From Abelmoschus esculentus (lineage: Eukaryota > Streptophyta > Magnoliopsida > Malvales > Malvaceae): DNA of 64,000 bases. The stretch spans positions 8,525,001 through 8,589,000 of the forward strand of contig JAUCBN010000054.1 of NCBI GenBank assembly GCA_035048815.1, given 5' to 3'. The notes below the pieces were generated by a model. The model was not told where the DNA came from and did no database searches. It was given only the letters and a program-made list of their open reading frames with translations. Shown one piece after another: positions 1 to 12,484 of the stretch. The translations under genes were made by a program, and so were the position numbers. The stretch's first letter is position 1. Each line of letters starts with the position of its first letter.

Positions 1-432
1 ATCCAAAGAAAACATCGTACGAGCGGTAATGGGGTTCTGGACATGCGCAATAGGAGTGATCGCACAGGAGACTTTAAAAATAGGGCTCAAAATTTTGATA
101 AATTACATTCATTAAATGATGTTAATCTCGAAATTCATTATAAAAGTTTTGAAAATACTCTTAAGAAATATGAGCTATAAATGTTTCATAAATGTAACAA
201 TTGATTATAGAATCTTATTGATTATTCCTATTCATATTGCTTTGTAGAATCAATGAGGTTCTTCACAATCGCAATAGAAATGGCCACATATAGGGAGTCC
301 TAAAAATGATAATTGCTTTTATGGACCACATTTTTAGAACTAGTGAGAGTTATGAATAATTACTTCTAAGAACCAAATTTTAATAAGTTGCACAAGACCT
401 TTAAAATCTTTGAACCGCTCCTGATGAACCCT
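1..432 (-). repeat. Dispersed non-coding repeat family A, copy 1
   Basis: This stretch has no coding capacity. It is the reverse complement of a block seen again at about 6629-6960 and 8412-8970, and it has the same orientation as a copy at about 30000-30330. Shared landmarks are a 'gatcgcaca' motif, 'gatgttaat..cgaaattcatta', and 'gcacaagacc..tttgaaccg' near the other end. It may be a non-autonomous transposon or an LTR-derived repeat. No terminal repeats or target-site duplication could be fixed, and the copy may be cut by the window edge. Confidence 0.6.
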
Positions 433-1107
433 ATGAACCAATAAGTTAATAATTTATGATTTATGGTTTACGATTTGTCAATGTTTTATGAAATTTTGAA
501 TTTCATAGTTAGATCGTTAACGTGATGAATTATGATAATATCAAAAACCATAAGTATATGTCGATTTTCTTTTAAAAGATACATATTTTAGGCAATATCT
601 TTATTTATGGTACTATTATAACATACTAATATATTATTAAGGTAATTTTTATTATTTCTTAAATAATTCTATCTTTAATATAAAAAATTAAATATAACAT
701 AAAAAATATCTTTTATCACACTAATTTAAATGCGATTATAATTACTTTTTCGTTTAGGAAATATTATGGATTTTTATTTTCATGTTGATAATTTATTCTT
801 AAAATTTTGTAGAGACAAATAAGACATCGAGAAGAAATCTATTTTTTTAAAAAAAAATTAATAATATGACATACAAATCAATAATCATTAAAATTTATCC
901 ATGTCATCAATTTTATTGACTTAGCGATATAATTGAAATATAAATTAAAATTAATATATTTTTAATTTAATGATATAATCAATATTAAATTTAAAATTCA
1001 CTAATACTTAATATATTTTATCATATTTTTTATATAAAACATATTGATAAGTGTCTAAAAATTCTAAATTTTATATTATTTTCCCACTCGTTTATTGTCA
1101 ACTAAGG

Positions 1108-1360
1108 GAAAGATTATATTATAGGCCCGGCCTACCACGTCAGCCGTGATCCCGAATCAATGAAAACTACCCATTTCGCCACTAATTAGCCATGTAATTA
1201 ATGTAATTTCCAGAAATCATATTTTTAAAATGACATGAAAATTTTGAGTGAAGATTCATTGGTTGAAAAAAAATGAGGTGGAGATTAGTGATGAAGTGGG
1301 TGGTTATTATTGGATGGACCACGGCTGACGTAGTAGGCCGGGCCTATGATATAATTTCTC
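1108..1360. mobile_element. Mutator-like MITE, family M1 copy 1
   Basis: This is a 253-bp element with long imperfect terminal inverted repeats: the left end begins GAAAGATTATATTATAGGCC and the right end closes with GGCCTATGATATAATTTCTC. It is flanked by a perfect 9-bp direct repeat, CAACTAAGG, at 1099-1107 and 1361-1369. A 9-bp target-site duplication with long inverted arms fits non-autonomous Mutator-like (MULE) elements. Two relatives lie at 13634-13852 and 27717-27889. It has no coding capacity. Confidence 0.85.
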
Positions 1361-1449
1361 CAACTAAGGACAAATTTAAGGGTAATATTGGATAATTCTG
1401 CTTATTTTTCATATTTCAACATCTGAATATTTAAATCATAAATTCATCT

Positions 1450-2690
1450 ATTATTTGGTAAAACAGATGCATTTTATGATTTTCTTTCCTAGGCAGGAAA
1501 CCACATCATAGGAATGGCCAAACAAGAAGACAGATGCTGAAAAAGAAGCTGAAATGCAGATGAAGCACCCGCCACAGTAGCAATTTGGATGTCGCAGCAG
1601 TAGAATGAAGATGACAACTGGTGCTCGACAGATAGAGAAAAAGATGTCGATTCTAACGGACAAAGAGCGAGAGAAAGACGGAGCCGATTTAAGGAGTCAA
1701 GCCCTGGTCAAAGTCAAACGTGGGAAAGAAGAGTTATTTTAGGAAATAAAATGAAGTGTTATAGTTCAATTATGAGTTGTATTCTTTTTATCTTAGAACT
1801 CTTTCCTTGCATGGAAAACTTTAACCTAGGGCTTGGCCTATATAAGCCACCCATTAGGGCGATACATAGACGGAGAAGGAGTGAGAGTCGGAATCCCATA
1901 GTAAAAATCCTTAAGCCGTCGACTACACCATGTTCTAAAATTCTTCCGAGGTTTAGGTTGTTTGTGGAGTAGTTGGGGAAGAAAGTTATATTATTTTTGA
2001 TATTTATTAACGCAAAACCTATTTTATAGTTTATTATCTCTTGGCAATTACTCTTCTTTGCATATGAGCTCGAGATGATAGTATGTGAAGAAAAACCTAT
2101 TTGTCTAATATCGGGAGAGTTAGGCTCACGAAACGAGAGAATACGGTCTTTGCTCAAGGGCATTGACTAATCTAGTTTAGAGATAAACCGCCCAGGATTT
2201 CAGCGACTAAAAGGATGCATGTGTTTGGTTGTTATTCATCCTTGATTAATGCCGAGAGGTATCATCAAGACGTGGGTTTCAACAGTTCTCTTCGCTCAGG
2301 GATAAGGAGGAGACATACAAGGATGCTCTGTCGAACTATGGAAAGTTGAATTGTCGACAAGGCATAACCCCACCTAGGCAGCTGCGGCGACCCTTAGTGC
2401 GACCCGCCAAGGCGGCAGTTCAACCCATTGTATTAATAAGTGGATAAATAGTATAACTGGATTCCCCTTTACAAAGCATTCAACCTGACCTCACTTCTAT
2501 CATTCTTATTCTCTTCTTTTATTTAGTCTCTAAGTAGTTAATTTAGTTACTCCAAACCATTAAATTACTTGTATTTTTATTTTTGTAAGTACAAGTTTAA
2601 GAAGTAGTGAAATTGACACAGTCTCTGTAGGTTCGACAACCTCAAATATTACAATTTGACGAGAGATAAAAAATATAGGACTTTCGAGCC
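1450..2690. other. GC-richer anonymous block, possible retroelement remnant
   Basis: This 1.2-kb stretch is clearly less AT-rich than its surroundings and has no long open frame. A TATA-like 'ctatataagcc' lies near 1848 and stretches at 2280-2420 look like structured untranslated sequence. The composition suggests an untranslated region or LTR of a non-autonomous retrotransposon, but no terminal repeats, primer-binding site or protein domain was recognised. The short frames here (for example 1751-1972 plus and 1759-2163 minus) overlap each other and resemble no family I know. Confidence 0.3.
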
Positions 2691-3139
2691 TTTACCACAT
2701 ATAAAGATTTTCATTTTTTATTCGACCACTATAGATGAGTGCTATCAGACTATTTATGACCCTATCTAATATTAACTCTTTACTCAAAAATATAAATCTT
2801 TTAAATCTGATGAAATAAAGACTAAGATACACCCCATTACTTGCAATTAAGGACATTTTTAAGTGTACACAAGTCCCAATCATCAACAGTTAGGTATACC
2901 CCAACAACATTTAAGTGTACACATTTTGCAAATAAAACAAACAGAAAGAAGCCTACTAGCTAACCACCACCAGCAACTTAAAACCGACCTTTAGTAGACA
3001 AAATTTTTAAAATACTTTTTTTTTATATATTTTTAAGATAATAGTTTGTATATGGTTTATAATTTATATTGATTTTATTATTGTTTATTTTTGAACATCT
3101 TCTTTAAGTTGATTTGGTAAACTTGAGATTTAAAAATTA

Positions 3140-3652
3140 AAATAATTATTTGAATAGAAATTTAAAATCGATGATCCAAATTTAATCTAAAACTTGAAAT
3201 AGTTCTAATTGAATTAAAATTTAACTGAATTTTAATTGAACATAAAATGGACTCGAATCAATTTTAAACTGAACCGAACCAAAATTTGAATCAAAGACAA
3301 TTTGAAATAAGAAGATATATTAAAATAAATAAGGATGAGATTTGAATTGTTGTACAACTCACCAAAAAGTCAAATAAATATGTAGGGTGAAAAAAAAAAC
3401 TTGCTCAACCTAAAATCTTGACTAAAATCAATCAAACTCTTGTTAACCCGATATTTATCGAATCAAAAGTTAACTTAAATGATAGTCAACCGAACTGATA
3501 TCCCGTATCGATATCCGAATTAAAATCACTATAAAATTGACTTAAAACATAATCAGACCTAAAATAAACTAATTAAATTTAAATCTAATATAATTAGATC
3601 CGAAATAACTCAAATTAAAATAACGTGAATCAGAAAACGTGTATCACCTCTA
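3140..3652 (+). repeat. Dispersed repeat family B, copy 1
   Basis: A non-coding repeat rich in 'gaaccgaacc', 'cgaat' and 'aaaatc' words. It is clearly related, in the same orientation, to 49880-50465. A shared core reads as 'gatatattaaaataaata', then 'gagatttgaa..tgtacaa', then 'caccaaaaag.caaata', and both copies end in 'caccTCTA'. This is probably a degenerate non-autonomous DNA transposon. Ends and target duplication were not resolved. Confidence 0.6.
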
Positions 3653-4353
3653 TCTTCAAGTAAGATGTGCCATATATTTTCCCATTGTATTCAACTTCTA
3701 TCAATATAAAGTAATTTGGGTTGAATCAAAAGTCCATAAATGTTCACAAGAATATGAAAAGATACTTTTATATTAAAATCTAAAAATTAAAATGAAATAA
3801 AATAAAAAGTAATTTTAATTTATATGGTCGATAGGCGTTGAAACATAAATTCTTTACCTAAAACCTAATTCAATAGAGTTCGGACAAATTTCTAGAGGCA
3901 TGAACAAATCTCTTGATAAAAATAAACATGATTTAAGGGTTATTTTTGTTTATGTAATACTTTTAATTTATCAATTTTTTTTACAATAGTAAGTATTTCT
4001 TTATCAATTTAATTTTAAAATAATTTAATTGTATTATCGTTTAGAGTTTAGAAATACTTTTATATTTTACAGTGATTTAAATTAATAAAAGTTTCGATTA
4101 GACTTTAAAATTTTAAAAATTAGGATTAAAACATCAATTAAGGATTATTTCATGAAAAAATTAATAAAAATATTATAAAGACAAAATCAATAACTTTAAA
4201 TTATAATAATGACAAGAGTTTAAAATGTTTTTCCTCACTCCTCCTGGACCAAATAACTTTTCGGCGACAAAATTCTACCCTTAATTGTTCCTAATTGCGC
4301 CTTGGTTTATGCTTTCACTACTACAACATCATTTAAGTCAAAAACTATTTTGT

Positions 4354-4378
4354 TATATATATATATATATATATATAT
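4354..4378. repeat. (TA)n microsatellite
   Basis: An uninterrupted run of about 12 TA dinucleotides. A simple sequence repeat that is likely length-polymorphic; no function is implied. Confidence 0.9.
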
Positions 4379-4552
4379 TAATTATTAATTTAGAACGGAT
4401 ATTATAATATCTATTATAAAAATAATTCTTTTGATTTAATTTATTATGTTCACAATATTAAAACTCGTTTCTCTAATTTTATTTAAAAAAATTAATATTT
4501 TATCTCATTAAATTAATTAGTAATTGATATGTTTTATTTGTTTGGTGTGTGT

Positions 4553-5090
4553 TAGGGGTGTGCAAAACCGGGTTCGGTTAACCATTAACACATTATTTTG
4601 GTTAACCAATAGATTAGGGTTGTTCAATTCTTGACCCTAAACCGTAACCATTCAACCGGTTAAACGTTTATCCGGTTAATCAAAAAATATTCAGTTCGGG
4701 TTAGGGGTTTTTATTTAGTTTATTAAAAATATATAATTTAATAATATATTAAAAAAGTATATACTTTTAAAAAATAACACATTGTGTTATTATTATTTTT
4801 AATTCTAACAAATTAAATATTTAAATTTTATAAAATAAAATTATAATTTTATTTTTGAGAATAAAAAATAAAATATAAACTGATTTTTTAATATAAAATA
4901 TTAAAATAACATATAATATTATAATATATATTATATAACCGATCGGTTCAATTATCTAGTTTATCCTAAAATCATAAACCATAATCGAATTAGTTTCTCT
5001 AAAAAATACAAATTCGAATTAAAATCAATTTTTCGATCCAATTAACCACTTTTTCAATTTCGGGTTTTTATTTATTTTTTCACACCCCTG
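4553..5090. mobile_element. hAT-like MITE, about 538 bp
   Basis: The element starts TAGGGGTGTGCAAAA and ends TTTTTTCACACCCCTG, giving a terminal inverted repeat of about 10 bp. It is flanked by an 8-bp GTGTGTGT on both sides (4545-4552 and 5091-5098). An 8-bp duplication with a (C/T)AGGGG-type terminus fits hAT superfamily non-autonomous elements. The duplication is itself a simple repeat, so it is weaker proof than a complex one. The interior is AT-rich with 'accggtt' and 'cggttcgg' words and does not code. Confidence 0.7.
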
Positions 5091-6628
5091 GTGTGTGTGG
5101 TTTGAGTGTAAAGTTTATTTGTTGGATGATTTTATTTCTACCTATATTTTTAATTATTTTTCCATGTAAATGCCGACTTAGAGTAAATTTGTAAAATTTT
5201 CACAATGTAACAAATAATTATGATTAATATGAATGGATAAATTAAAAATATATATAATAAAATATCTATAAATTAATAATATCAAGATCATGTGATTTTA
5301 TTAATTTAAAGATATATTAATTAATTGATAAATTAATAATTTATTAATTTTAAAAGATAACGTATTGAGTCAAGATGTTACGCGTTGGGTGATATATATC
5401 ACCACTTTCAAGGAGATGTATAAAGATGATCATTTGATCCATATTCGACTGTTTTTAATTTGATTTGATCCTATAAAGTCGGTTTTTATAAAGGTATAAG
5501 TTTGTTTTATTATTTTTAAGATGAGGTCGAGTCGAGTCGGGTTTTAAAAATAAAAATAATTGAAATATCAATACAATATAATTCTTTTAAGTATCATTTG
5601 AGAATTTAAATTAAATATTTAGTTTTATATTTTTAATTAATAATAATTGTTAGTTTTATTAACAAAATTACAAGAAAATTCTATAAAAGTTAAATTAGAC
5701 TAATCATGTTAATCAAATATTTTTTTCTAAATTCATAAAAATGCATAAACGAACCATTAAAGAGTAAAACAAAAAATAATATAAGGATGAAAACCCCAAC
5801 AAAACAACAACAAAAAATTAAGAAAAACAAACAAACATTAATGTAGTTGTGGTAAGATAAACAACACTAACGTAAAATTGCATAAAACGACAACACATTG
5901 ATAAACTAATTTTACTATAATTCAGTTATAATTTTTTTTATTACTTTTTTCGGTTTTTAAGGTTTTTTTTGATTAATCCGGATTGATCCGTATCGTACAT
6001 TTAGTTTTGGAGGGTGAGTCTCCCAGTAAGGAATTTCTGCGTATATAATGTCTCGAACCTAAAATTTACTTAAGCGAAACCAAACTACTTAATACTTGGA
6101 TCAACCCTTATTAATTATAATTCAATTATAATTTATATTCGTGATTACAAACATTTATCGATATAAAAGAATCAATATAATATTTTAAATTAAGAATAGA
6201 TAAAAAAAAATACTAATTAAAAAAATATTAAATCCAACACTAAAAAGAAAAAAAAAAGTATATATAATGTCAGAGAAAAAAATCTGTCATTTTCCATTAG
6301 AAAATGAAAATATTTATTAATTAAAATAACAAAAGAATTCAAACATACATAAATAAAGAATTAACGAGATAAAAAAATGGTCAAGTGAACAAAAATACTT
6401 ATCTTGTCCTATTTTATATAAATTTGAATTTAAATATTAAAAATATAATATTTATATTTAATAAAAAATATATATAAAATATAAAGAAAAACATAACAAA
6501 GATAAAAAAAAGTCATAAGTGTTAACCGTTTGGTCTAAGATCAACTACCCCATTTGTTTCGCATTTAATTATTTATTTGTATTATATGCAACCCATATTT
6601 ATCATTTATATGGTACATGCAATGAATA

Positions 6629-6960
6629 GGGACGGTTCAAATATTTTGAGGGTCCTATGTAATTTATTAAAATATGATTTTTAGAAGTAATCGTTCACAG
6701 TCTTATTAATTTTAAAAATGTAGTCCTTAAAAGTAATTGTCCTTTTCAGGGCTTTTGTGCAATCGCTCCTATTATATCTGTTCAAAATCTTACTGATTCT
6801 ACAGAAGAAATAGTAATATGAATAATCAATAAGATTCTATACTCAATTGTCATATTAAAAAATAATTATAACATTTAAATAATTATAACTTATCTTTAGT
6901 ATTTTTAAAAATTTTATAATGAATTTCGAGATTAACATCATCTATTGCCTCGTGTTATCC
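6629..6960 (+). repeat. Dispersed repeat family A, copy 2
   Basis: Begins near 'gggacggttcaaatat' and runs through 'gggtcctatgtaattta', 'gcttttgtgcaatcgctcc' and 'aatttcgagattaacatcat'. It is the inverse of copy 1 at the window start and parallel to copy 3. Non-coding. The 5.1-6.6 kb stretch before it holds only AT-rich DNA with no feature I could support. Confidence 0.6.
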
Positions 6961-7325
6961 CACTAACCCTAATATATTTTATGACATGTTATTATAATTA
7001 TTATTAAAAAATTACTATAAATATAATTGAGTTTAAGATTAATAGGATAAAAATAATTTTTAAAAAATATTAATTTAGATTATAGATATTTATGAAATTT
7101 ATATATAATTGAGATTGAAAAGCCATTTTTCTCTTTTTATTTTTTCGTGAAATTATAAAAATGAAAATTAATTAAAAAGTTCTCAAATTATAAAGGACCA
7201 ATAATTCACCTCACCTTCCCAACTACCCCATTTGTTTCACATTTAATGCTTATCAGATAAACTTTGTTGCTGGGCAGTTATGGCACTGGAAAGTGAGATA
7301 TCCCTATCATTTAAAAAGAGCTTTT

Positions 7326-7926
7326 TGGTAAATTTTATAAATAGTCATTAAATTATCATATATTGAATTTCTAGCTATTAAATTTTGACTAGATTATATA
7401 TATCATCATTAATTATACTCTTAAATACATTTTGATCAATAAAATTTTAAAATATTAATTTATTCACTAAAATTTAGATATTGAACGTTTTACCGCCTTT
7501 GTATTAATATTTTGATGACGTCTATTTACTGGCGAATAAAAAAACCTCGAATGATGAAAAACTCCATCAATATGAAAGAAGAAACATATTAAAAAACAAG
7601 TTTCATTCGCTGATAGAGGAAGGAGATCAATGAAAAAAATATATAAATTTTTTGGTCAAATCGTGATTTTTTTAGATTTTTCAGTAAAATGGAGGTTGAA
7701 TCTAGATTAAAGGGCGAGAAGAAGTGATTAGTGAAATTTAGGACGGGATAACTACCATCTACGATCTTTTGAGGTTTAAAAGTGACAAACATTTAATGTC
7801 TAAACTTTAGTCATAAAAGAAGTTTAATGTCAAAATTTTAATTAGTAAATTAAATATTTTAAAATTTTAGTGACCAAAATAAATTTAAAAGTAAATTTCA
7901 GTAATAATTTATGTAGTTTACCCTTA
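7326..7926. mobile_element. Long inverted-repeat MITE-like element
   Basis: The left arm (from about 7326, 'ggtaaattttataaatagtc') and the reverse complement of the right arm (to about 7926, 'ggtaaactacataaatta') align over roughly 150 bases with many substitutions. They share the core 'aaaattttaaaatat' next to 'cactaaaatt'. The whole could fold into a long imperfect hairpin. No clean target duplication was found. An apparent 67-residue minus-strand frame inside matches no known family. Confidence 0.5.
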
Positions 7927-8411
7927 AATTTTTAAAAACTATAAAAATCATTAAATTTTATATTTTATTACAAAATAAATATTAGATCGTGTGATGCCAT
8001 TAACAGGTAATCAACATATTGGTTGAAATGTTTACTTAATTAAAATAATATGTTATTAAAAATACTTATTGAATTATTTAATTAATATAAAATAATTATT
8101 TAATTATTATAAAATCTTGATCTATTTAATTTTTATAAAATAATTTGTTGTTATAAGTTATTAATACATGTTAATGGAATCCCGAACCAGTTTCAAATGC
8201 AGACGGTGCAAAACTCTATGGCATTGAATTGTCTTAACATAGCACAGTGACTCTGTTTTTTTCTCACCACATAATTAAAATATTTTATTAGAAAAAAATT
8301 AGAATTAAATTAAAAAAAATATATAAACAACGTGGATTTAGGGTTTAAGGGTAGAGATTATAATTAGGGTTTAGAAAATTAAGAGTAAGATGTATATTTT
8401 AAGGTGTTGGG

Positions 8412-8970
8412 CTCAGAGGTGGTACAAAGATTTTGAGGCATGTGCAATTTATTAAATTGTGGTTCTTAGAAGCAATTGTACATTATCCCATTAGTTTTAA
8501 AAATATGACCTTTAGAAGTAATTGTACTTTTTTAGGGGTCCTTGTCAGGGACGGAGCCAGGATTTGGGGTTGAAAGAGGGAAACATAAATATTTAGAAGT
8601 AGTGGGTAAATTCATAAAAAAACATTTTTAAAAGAACTTAAATAGGTGAACAAAAGTGAGAAAAAAATTCTTAGGGGGGCGATTGCCCCTCCCCACATGG
8701 CTGTAGTTCTGTCCCTGGTCCTTGTACCGTTATTTCTATTGTGTCTCTCTAAAATCTCATTGGTTCTACGGAAGCAATAATAATAAAAATAATCAATAAG
8801 ATTCCATAATCATTTATCACATTTAAGAAATAATTACGACTTATTTTTTTCTAAGAGTATTTTCAAAATTTTTATAATGAATTTCAGGATTAACATCATC
8901 TAGTAAATGTAATTTATCAAAAATTTGGATCTCTTTTTTAGTGGGCTTGTGCGATCACTTATATTCTGCC
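8412..8970 (+). repeat. Dispersed repeat family A, copy 3 (interrupted)
   Basis: The copy opens at 'ggtggtacaaagattttgag' and includes 'gcaatttattaaattgtggt', 'aatttcaggattaacatcat' and 'gcttgtgcgatcac'. It is split by a 172-bp hAT-type MITE at 8546-8717. Removing that insert and one copy of its duplication restores the family A sequence across 'ggggtccttgt..accg', so the insert is younger than the repeat. Confidence 0.65.
8546..8717. mobile_element. hAT-type MITE nested in repeat A
   Basis: A 172-bp element starting CAGGGACGGAGCCAGGATT and ending CTGTAGTTCTGTCCCTG, so its ends are inverted CAGGGACRGA. It is flanked by a perfect 8-bp target duplication, GTCCTTGT, at 8538-8545 and 8718-8725. 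CAGGG ends plus an 8-bp duplication are hallmarks of hAT superfamily elements. No coding capacity. Confidence 0.88.
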
Positions 8971-8984
8971 TGTTAGAATCCACT

Positions 8985-9235
8985 GGTAAGGTTTAAGTTT
9001 TAGGATATGAAAATTAGGGTTAAAGTTTAAAATTTAATTTTAAAAGTTTTTTAAGGTGATACATAAAAAGAGACATGATTAGGGGACAAAAAATTTTATC
9101 CCTAATTTATTATTTTTTAACATGAACAAATATCGTCTATCCCTAACCATGTCTCCTTCTATATCTCACCTAAAAAACTTAAAAATTAAATTTTAAACCC
9201 ATATATTAATTTTCACACCCTAAACTCAAAATCAT
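8985..9235. mobile_element. Foldback element with telomere-like words
   Basis: The left arm contains 'tttaaaatttaattttaaaa' followed by 'aggtgatacataaaaagaga' and 'catgattaggg'. The right arm, reverse complemented, contains the same blocks with scattered changes ('aggtgagatatagaaggaga', 'catggttaggg'). The arms are about 100 bases each with a small loop around 9095-9135. Downstream to about 9320 lie degenerate 'aaccctaaa' words. Probably a MITE; no target duplication assigned. Confidence 0.6.
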
Positions 9236-9462
9236 ATACCCTAAAAATACAACATAACCCTAATTTCTTAACCTTTAAACACAACATTTAACCTTAAATC
9301 ATAAACCTTAAACCTATAATTTTAAAATAAAAAAACATACTAAAAAGTAGATTGTTTTCTCCCAGCAACTCTTAAATTTTTGGCAATGAAGCGGTAAGGG
9401 GTCGTTCTAGGAAACGACCCTTAAAAAACAACTAAAAAGAGGTTTACCGGTTTACCCAATCA

Positions 9463-11205
9463 TTTATGTACACAATTAGTTACGAAATATGTACATAATT
9501 TCTTACAAAAACTGTAAGCAAAAAGGTATATACATAAATTATTACAAACGGAAGGAATTGTGTATATACACAAATCCTTATAACGTAAGAATTTGTGTAC
9601 ATACACAATTGGCTACGAGTATACATAATATGACACAAAAATGGTAAGGATTTGTGTATGTACACAATTCCTTACAAAATATACATAATGGCTTACGAAA
9701 ACCGTAAGGAAAAAAGTATATACACAAATCCTTACGACTTGAAACCTTGAGCTAAAGGATTTGTGTACATACACAATTGGCTACGAGTATACATAATATG
9801 GCACAAAAATGGTAAGGATTTGTGTATGTACACAATTCCTTACAAAATATACACAATGACTTACGAAAACCGTAAGAAAAAAGGTATGTACACAAATCCT
9901 TACGACTTGAAACCCTAAGCTAAAGGAGGACATTCAAGAGTAAGGATTTGTGTACATACACAATTGCCTACGCGTATACATAATATGACACAAAAATGGT
10001 AAGGATTTGTGTATGTACACAATTTCTTACAAAATATACATAACGGCTTACGAAAACCGTAAGAAAAAATGTATGTACACAAATCCTTACGACTTGAAAT
10101 CATGAGCTAAAGTAGGCCCTCCAAGTGTAAGGATTTGTGTACATACACAATTGCCTACACGTATACATAATATGACACAAAAATGGTAAGGATTTATGTA
10201 TGTACACAATTCCTTACAAAGTATACACAACGGCTTACGAAAACGGTAAGAAAAAAGGTATATACACAAATCCTTACGACTTGAAACCATGAGCTGAAGG
10301 AGCCCATCCAAGGGTAAGGATTTGTGTACATACACAATTGCCTACACGTATACGTAATATGACACAAAAATGGTAAGGATTTGTGTATGTACACAATTCC
10401 TTACAAAGTATACACAATGGCTTACGAAATCCGTAAGGAAAAAGGTTGTACACAAATCCTTACGACTTGAAACCATGAGCTAAAGGAGTCCATCCAAGGG
10501 TAAGGATTTGTGTACATACACAATTTACTACGAGTATACATAATATGACACAAAAATGGTAAGGATTTGTGTATGTACACAATTCCTTACAAAGTATACA
10601 CAATGACTTACGAAAACCGTAAGGAAAAAGGTATGTACACAAATCCTTACGACTTGAAACCATGAGCTAAAGGAGCCCATCCAAGGGTAAGGATTTGTGT
10701 ACATACATAATTTACTACGAGTATACATAATATGACACAAAAATGGTAAGGATTTGTGTATGTACACAATTCCTTTCAAAGTATACACAATAGTTTACGA
10801 AAATCGTAAGGAAAAAGGTATGTACACAATCCTTACGACTTGAAACCATGAGCTAAATGAGCCCATCTAAGGGTAAGGATTTGTGTACATACACAATTTA
10901 CTACGAGAATACATAATTTGGTAAACAAATGGTAAGGATTTGTGTATGTACACAAATCCTTACAACGTATACACAAATAGTTACGAAAACCGTAAGAAAA
11001 AAGGTGTGTACATAAATTCTTATAACTTCTCACCAAGAGGCCATCCAAGTATAAGGATTTGTGTACATACACAATTTTATTACTAGAATACATAAGTTGT
11101 AAGAATTTGTGTATATACACAAATCTCTACAAAGTATACACAAATGGTTACGGAAACCGTAAGGAAAAAGATATGTACACAAATCCTTACAACTTCTCAC
11201 ATTCG
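9463..11205. repeat. 187-bp satellite array, about nine units
   Basis: The landmark 'cttacgacttgaaac' recurs at about 9736, 9904, 10091, 10278, 10464, 10651 and 10837, with decayed forms near 11025 and 11190. Spacings are 168, 187, 187, 186, 187, 186, 188 and 165. Each unit contains 'gtaaggatttgtgta' motifs facing 'tacacaaatccttac' motifs, and a CTTACG..CGTAAG hairpin stem. Short minus-strand frames across the array are by-products of the repeat and share its period. Confidence 0.9.
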
Positions 11206-12484
11206 AATTAAATTTATTAAATATTTTAATTAAAATATTAAAATATTTGAATATTTTGATTCGAATATTAAATATCCATATATTATGATTTAATATTTTA
11301 ATATTTTAAATATTTGTTAATTTAACATTTGAATCAAATTTATTAGATATTAAATATATGAATGTTAAATTTGATGTAAAATAATTTGATTCGAATCAAA
11401 TTTGATGTTTTAAATATTTGAATAAAATTCGAATATTTTAACTATTATTTAACATTCATATATTAAATATTTGTATATTAAATATCCAATTTAAAAATAA
11501 AAAATATTCAAATATTTTATTCGAATATTTATTATATCAATATTTTTATTAAACATTCATATATTAAATATTCAAATAAAAATATTCGAATAAAAAATAT
11601 ACGAATAAAAATATTCAAATATTTTTATTTGAATATTTATCATATGAATATTTCTATTCCTATATTTATTATTCTAATATTTATTATACGAATATTTTTA
11701 TTTGATTATTTTTTATTCGAAAATTTATTATACAAATATTTTTATTCGTATATTTTTATTTGAATATTTATTGTATAAATATTTTTATTCAAATATTTAT
11801 TATATGTATATTTTTATTCAAATATTTATTATATGAATATTTTTATTCAAATATTTATTACTCGAATATTTATTAAACAAATATTTTTATTCGTATATTT
11901 TTTTATTCAAATATTTTTATTCAAATATTTTTATTCGTATTTTTTATTTGAATATTTTTTTTCGAATTTTTATTATATGAATATTTTTATTCTTATATTT
12001 ATTATTCGAATATTTATTAAATGAATATTTTTATTCATATATTTTTTTATTTAAATATTTTTATTCTAATATTTATTATATGAATATTTTTATTCGTATA
12101 TTTTTTATTTTAGTATTTTATTCGAATATTTATTATCTAAATATTTTTATTTGAATATTTATTATACGAATATTTTTATCCGTATATTTTTTATTCAAAT
12201 ATTTTTATTTGAATATTTATTATATGAATATTTTTATTCCTATATTTATTATTCGAATATTTATTAAACGAATACTTTTATTCGTTTATTTTTTATTCTA
12301 ATATTTTTATTCGAATATTTATTATACGAATATTATTTTTCGTATATTTTTTATTCTAATATTTTTATTTAAATATTTATTATATGAATATTTTTATTCT
12401 AATATTTATTATACGAATATTTTTATTCTAATATTTTTTATTCGAATATTTATGATATGAATATTTTTATTATTATATTTATTA
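11206..12484. repeat. AT-rich minisatellite
   Basis: About 1.3 kb made almost only of variants of 'aatatttttattcgaata' and 'tttattatatgaata', giving irregular units of about 30 bp. It abuts the 187-bp satellite with no unique DNA between them. The 63-residue plus-strand frame near 11833 is low-complexity Ile/Phe/Tyr translation of the repeat and not a gene. Confidence 0.85.

Noticed and set aside
1751..2163. Overlapping 73- and 134-residue frames on opposite strands
   Set aside because: They mirror each other, carry no known domain, and lie in a repeat-like block.
9480..11120. Seven minus-strand frames of 61-95 residues with similar Cys/Tyr-rich sequence
   Set aside because: They repeat with the 187-bp satellite period and are translations of the repeat.
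11833..12024. Ile/Phe-rich 63-residue frame resembling a membrane peptide
   Set aside because: Low-complexity translation of the AT minisatellite.
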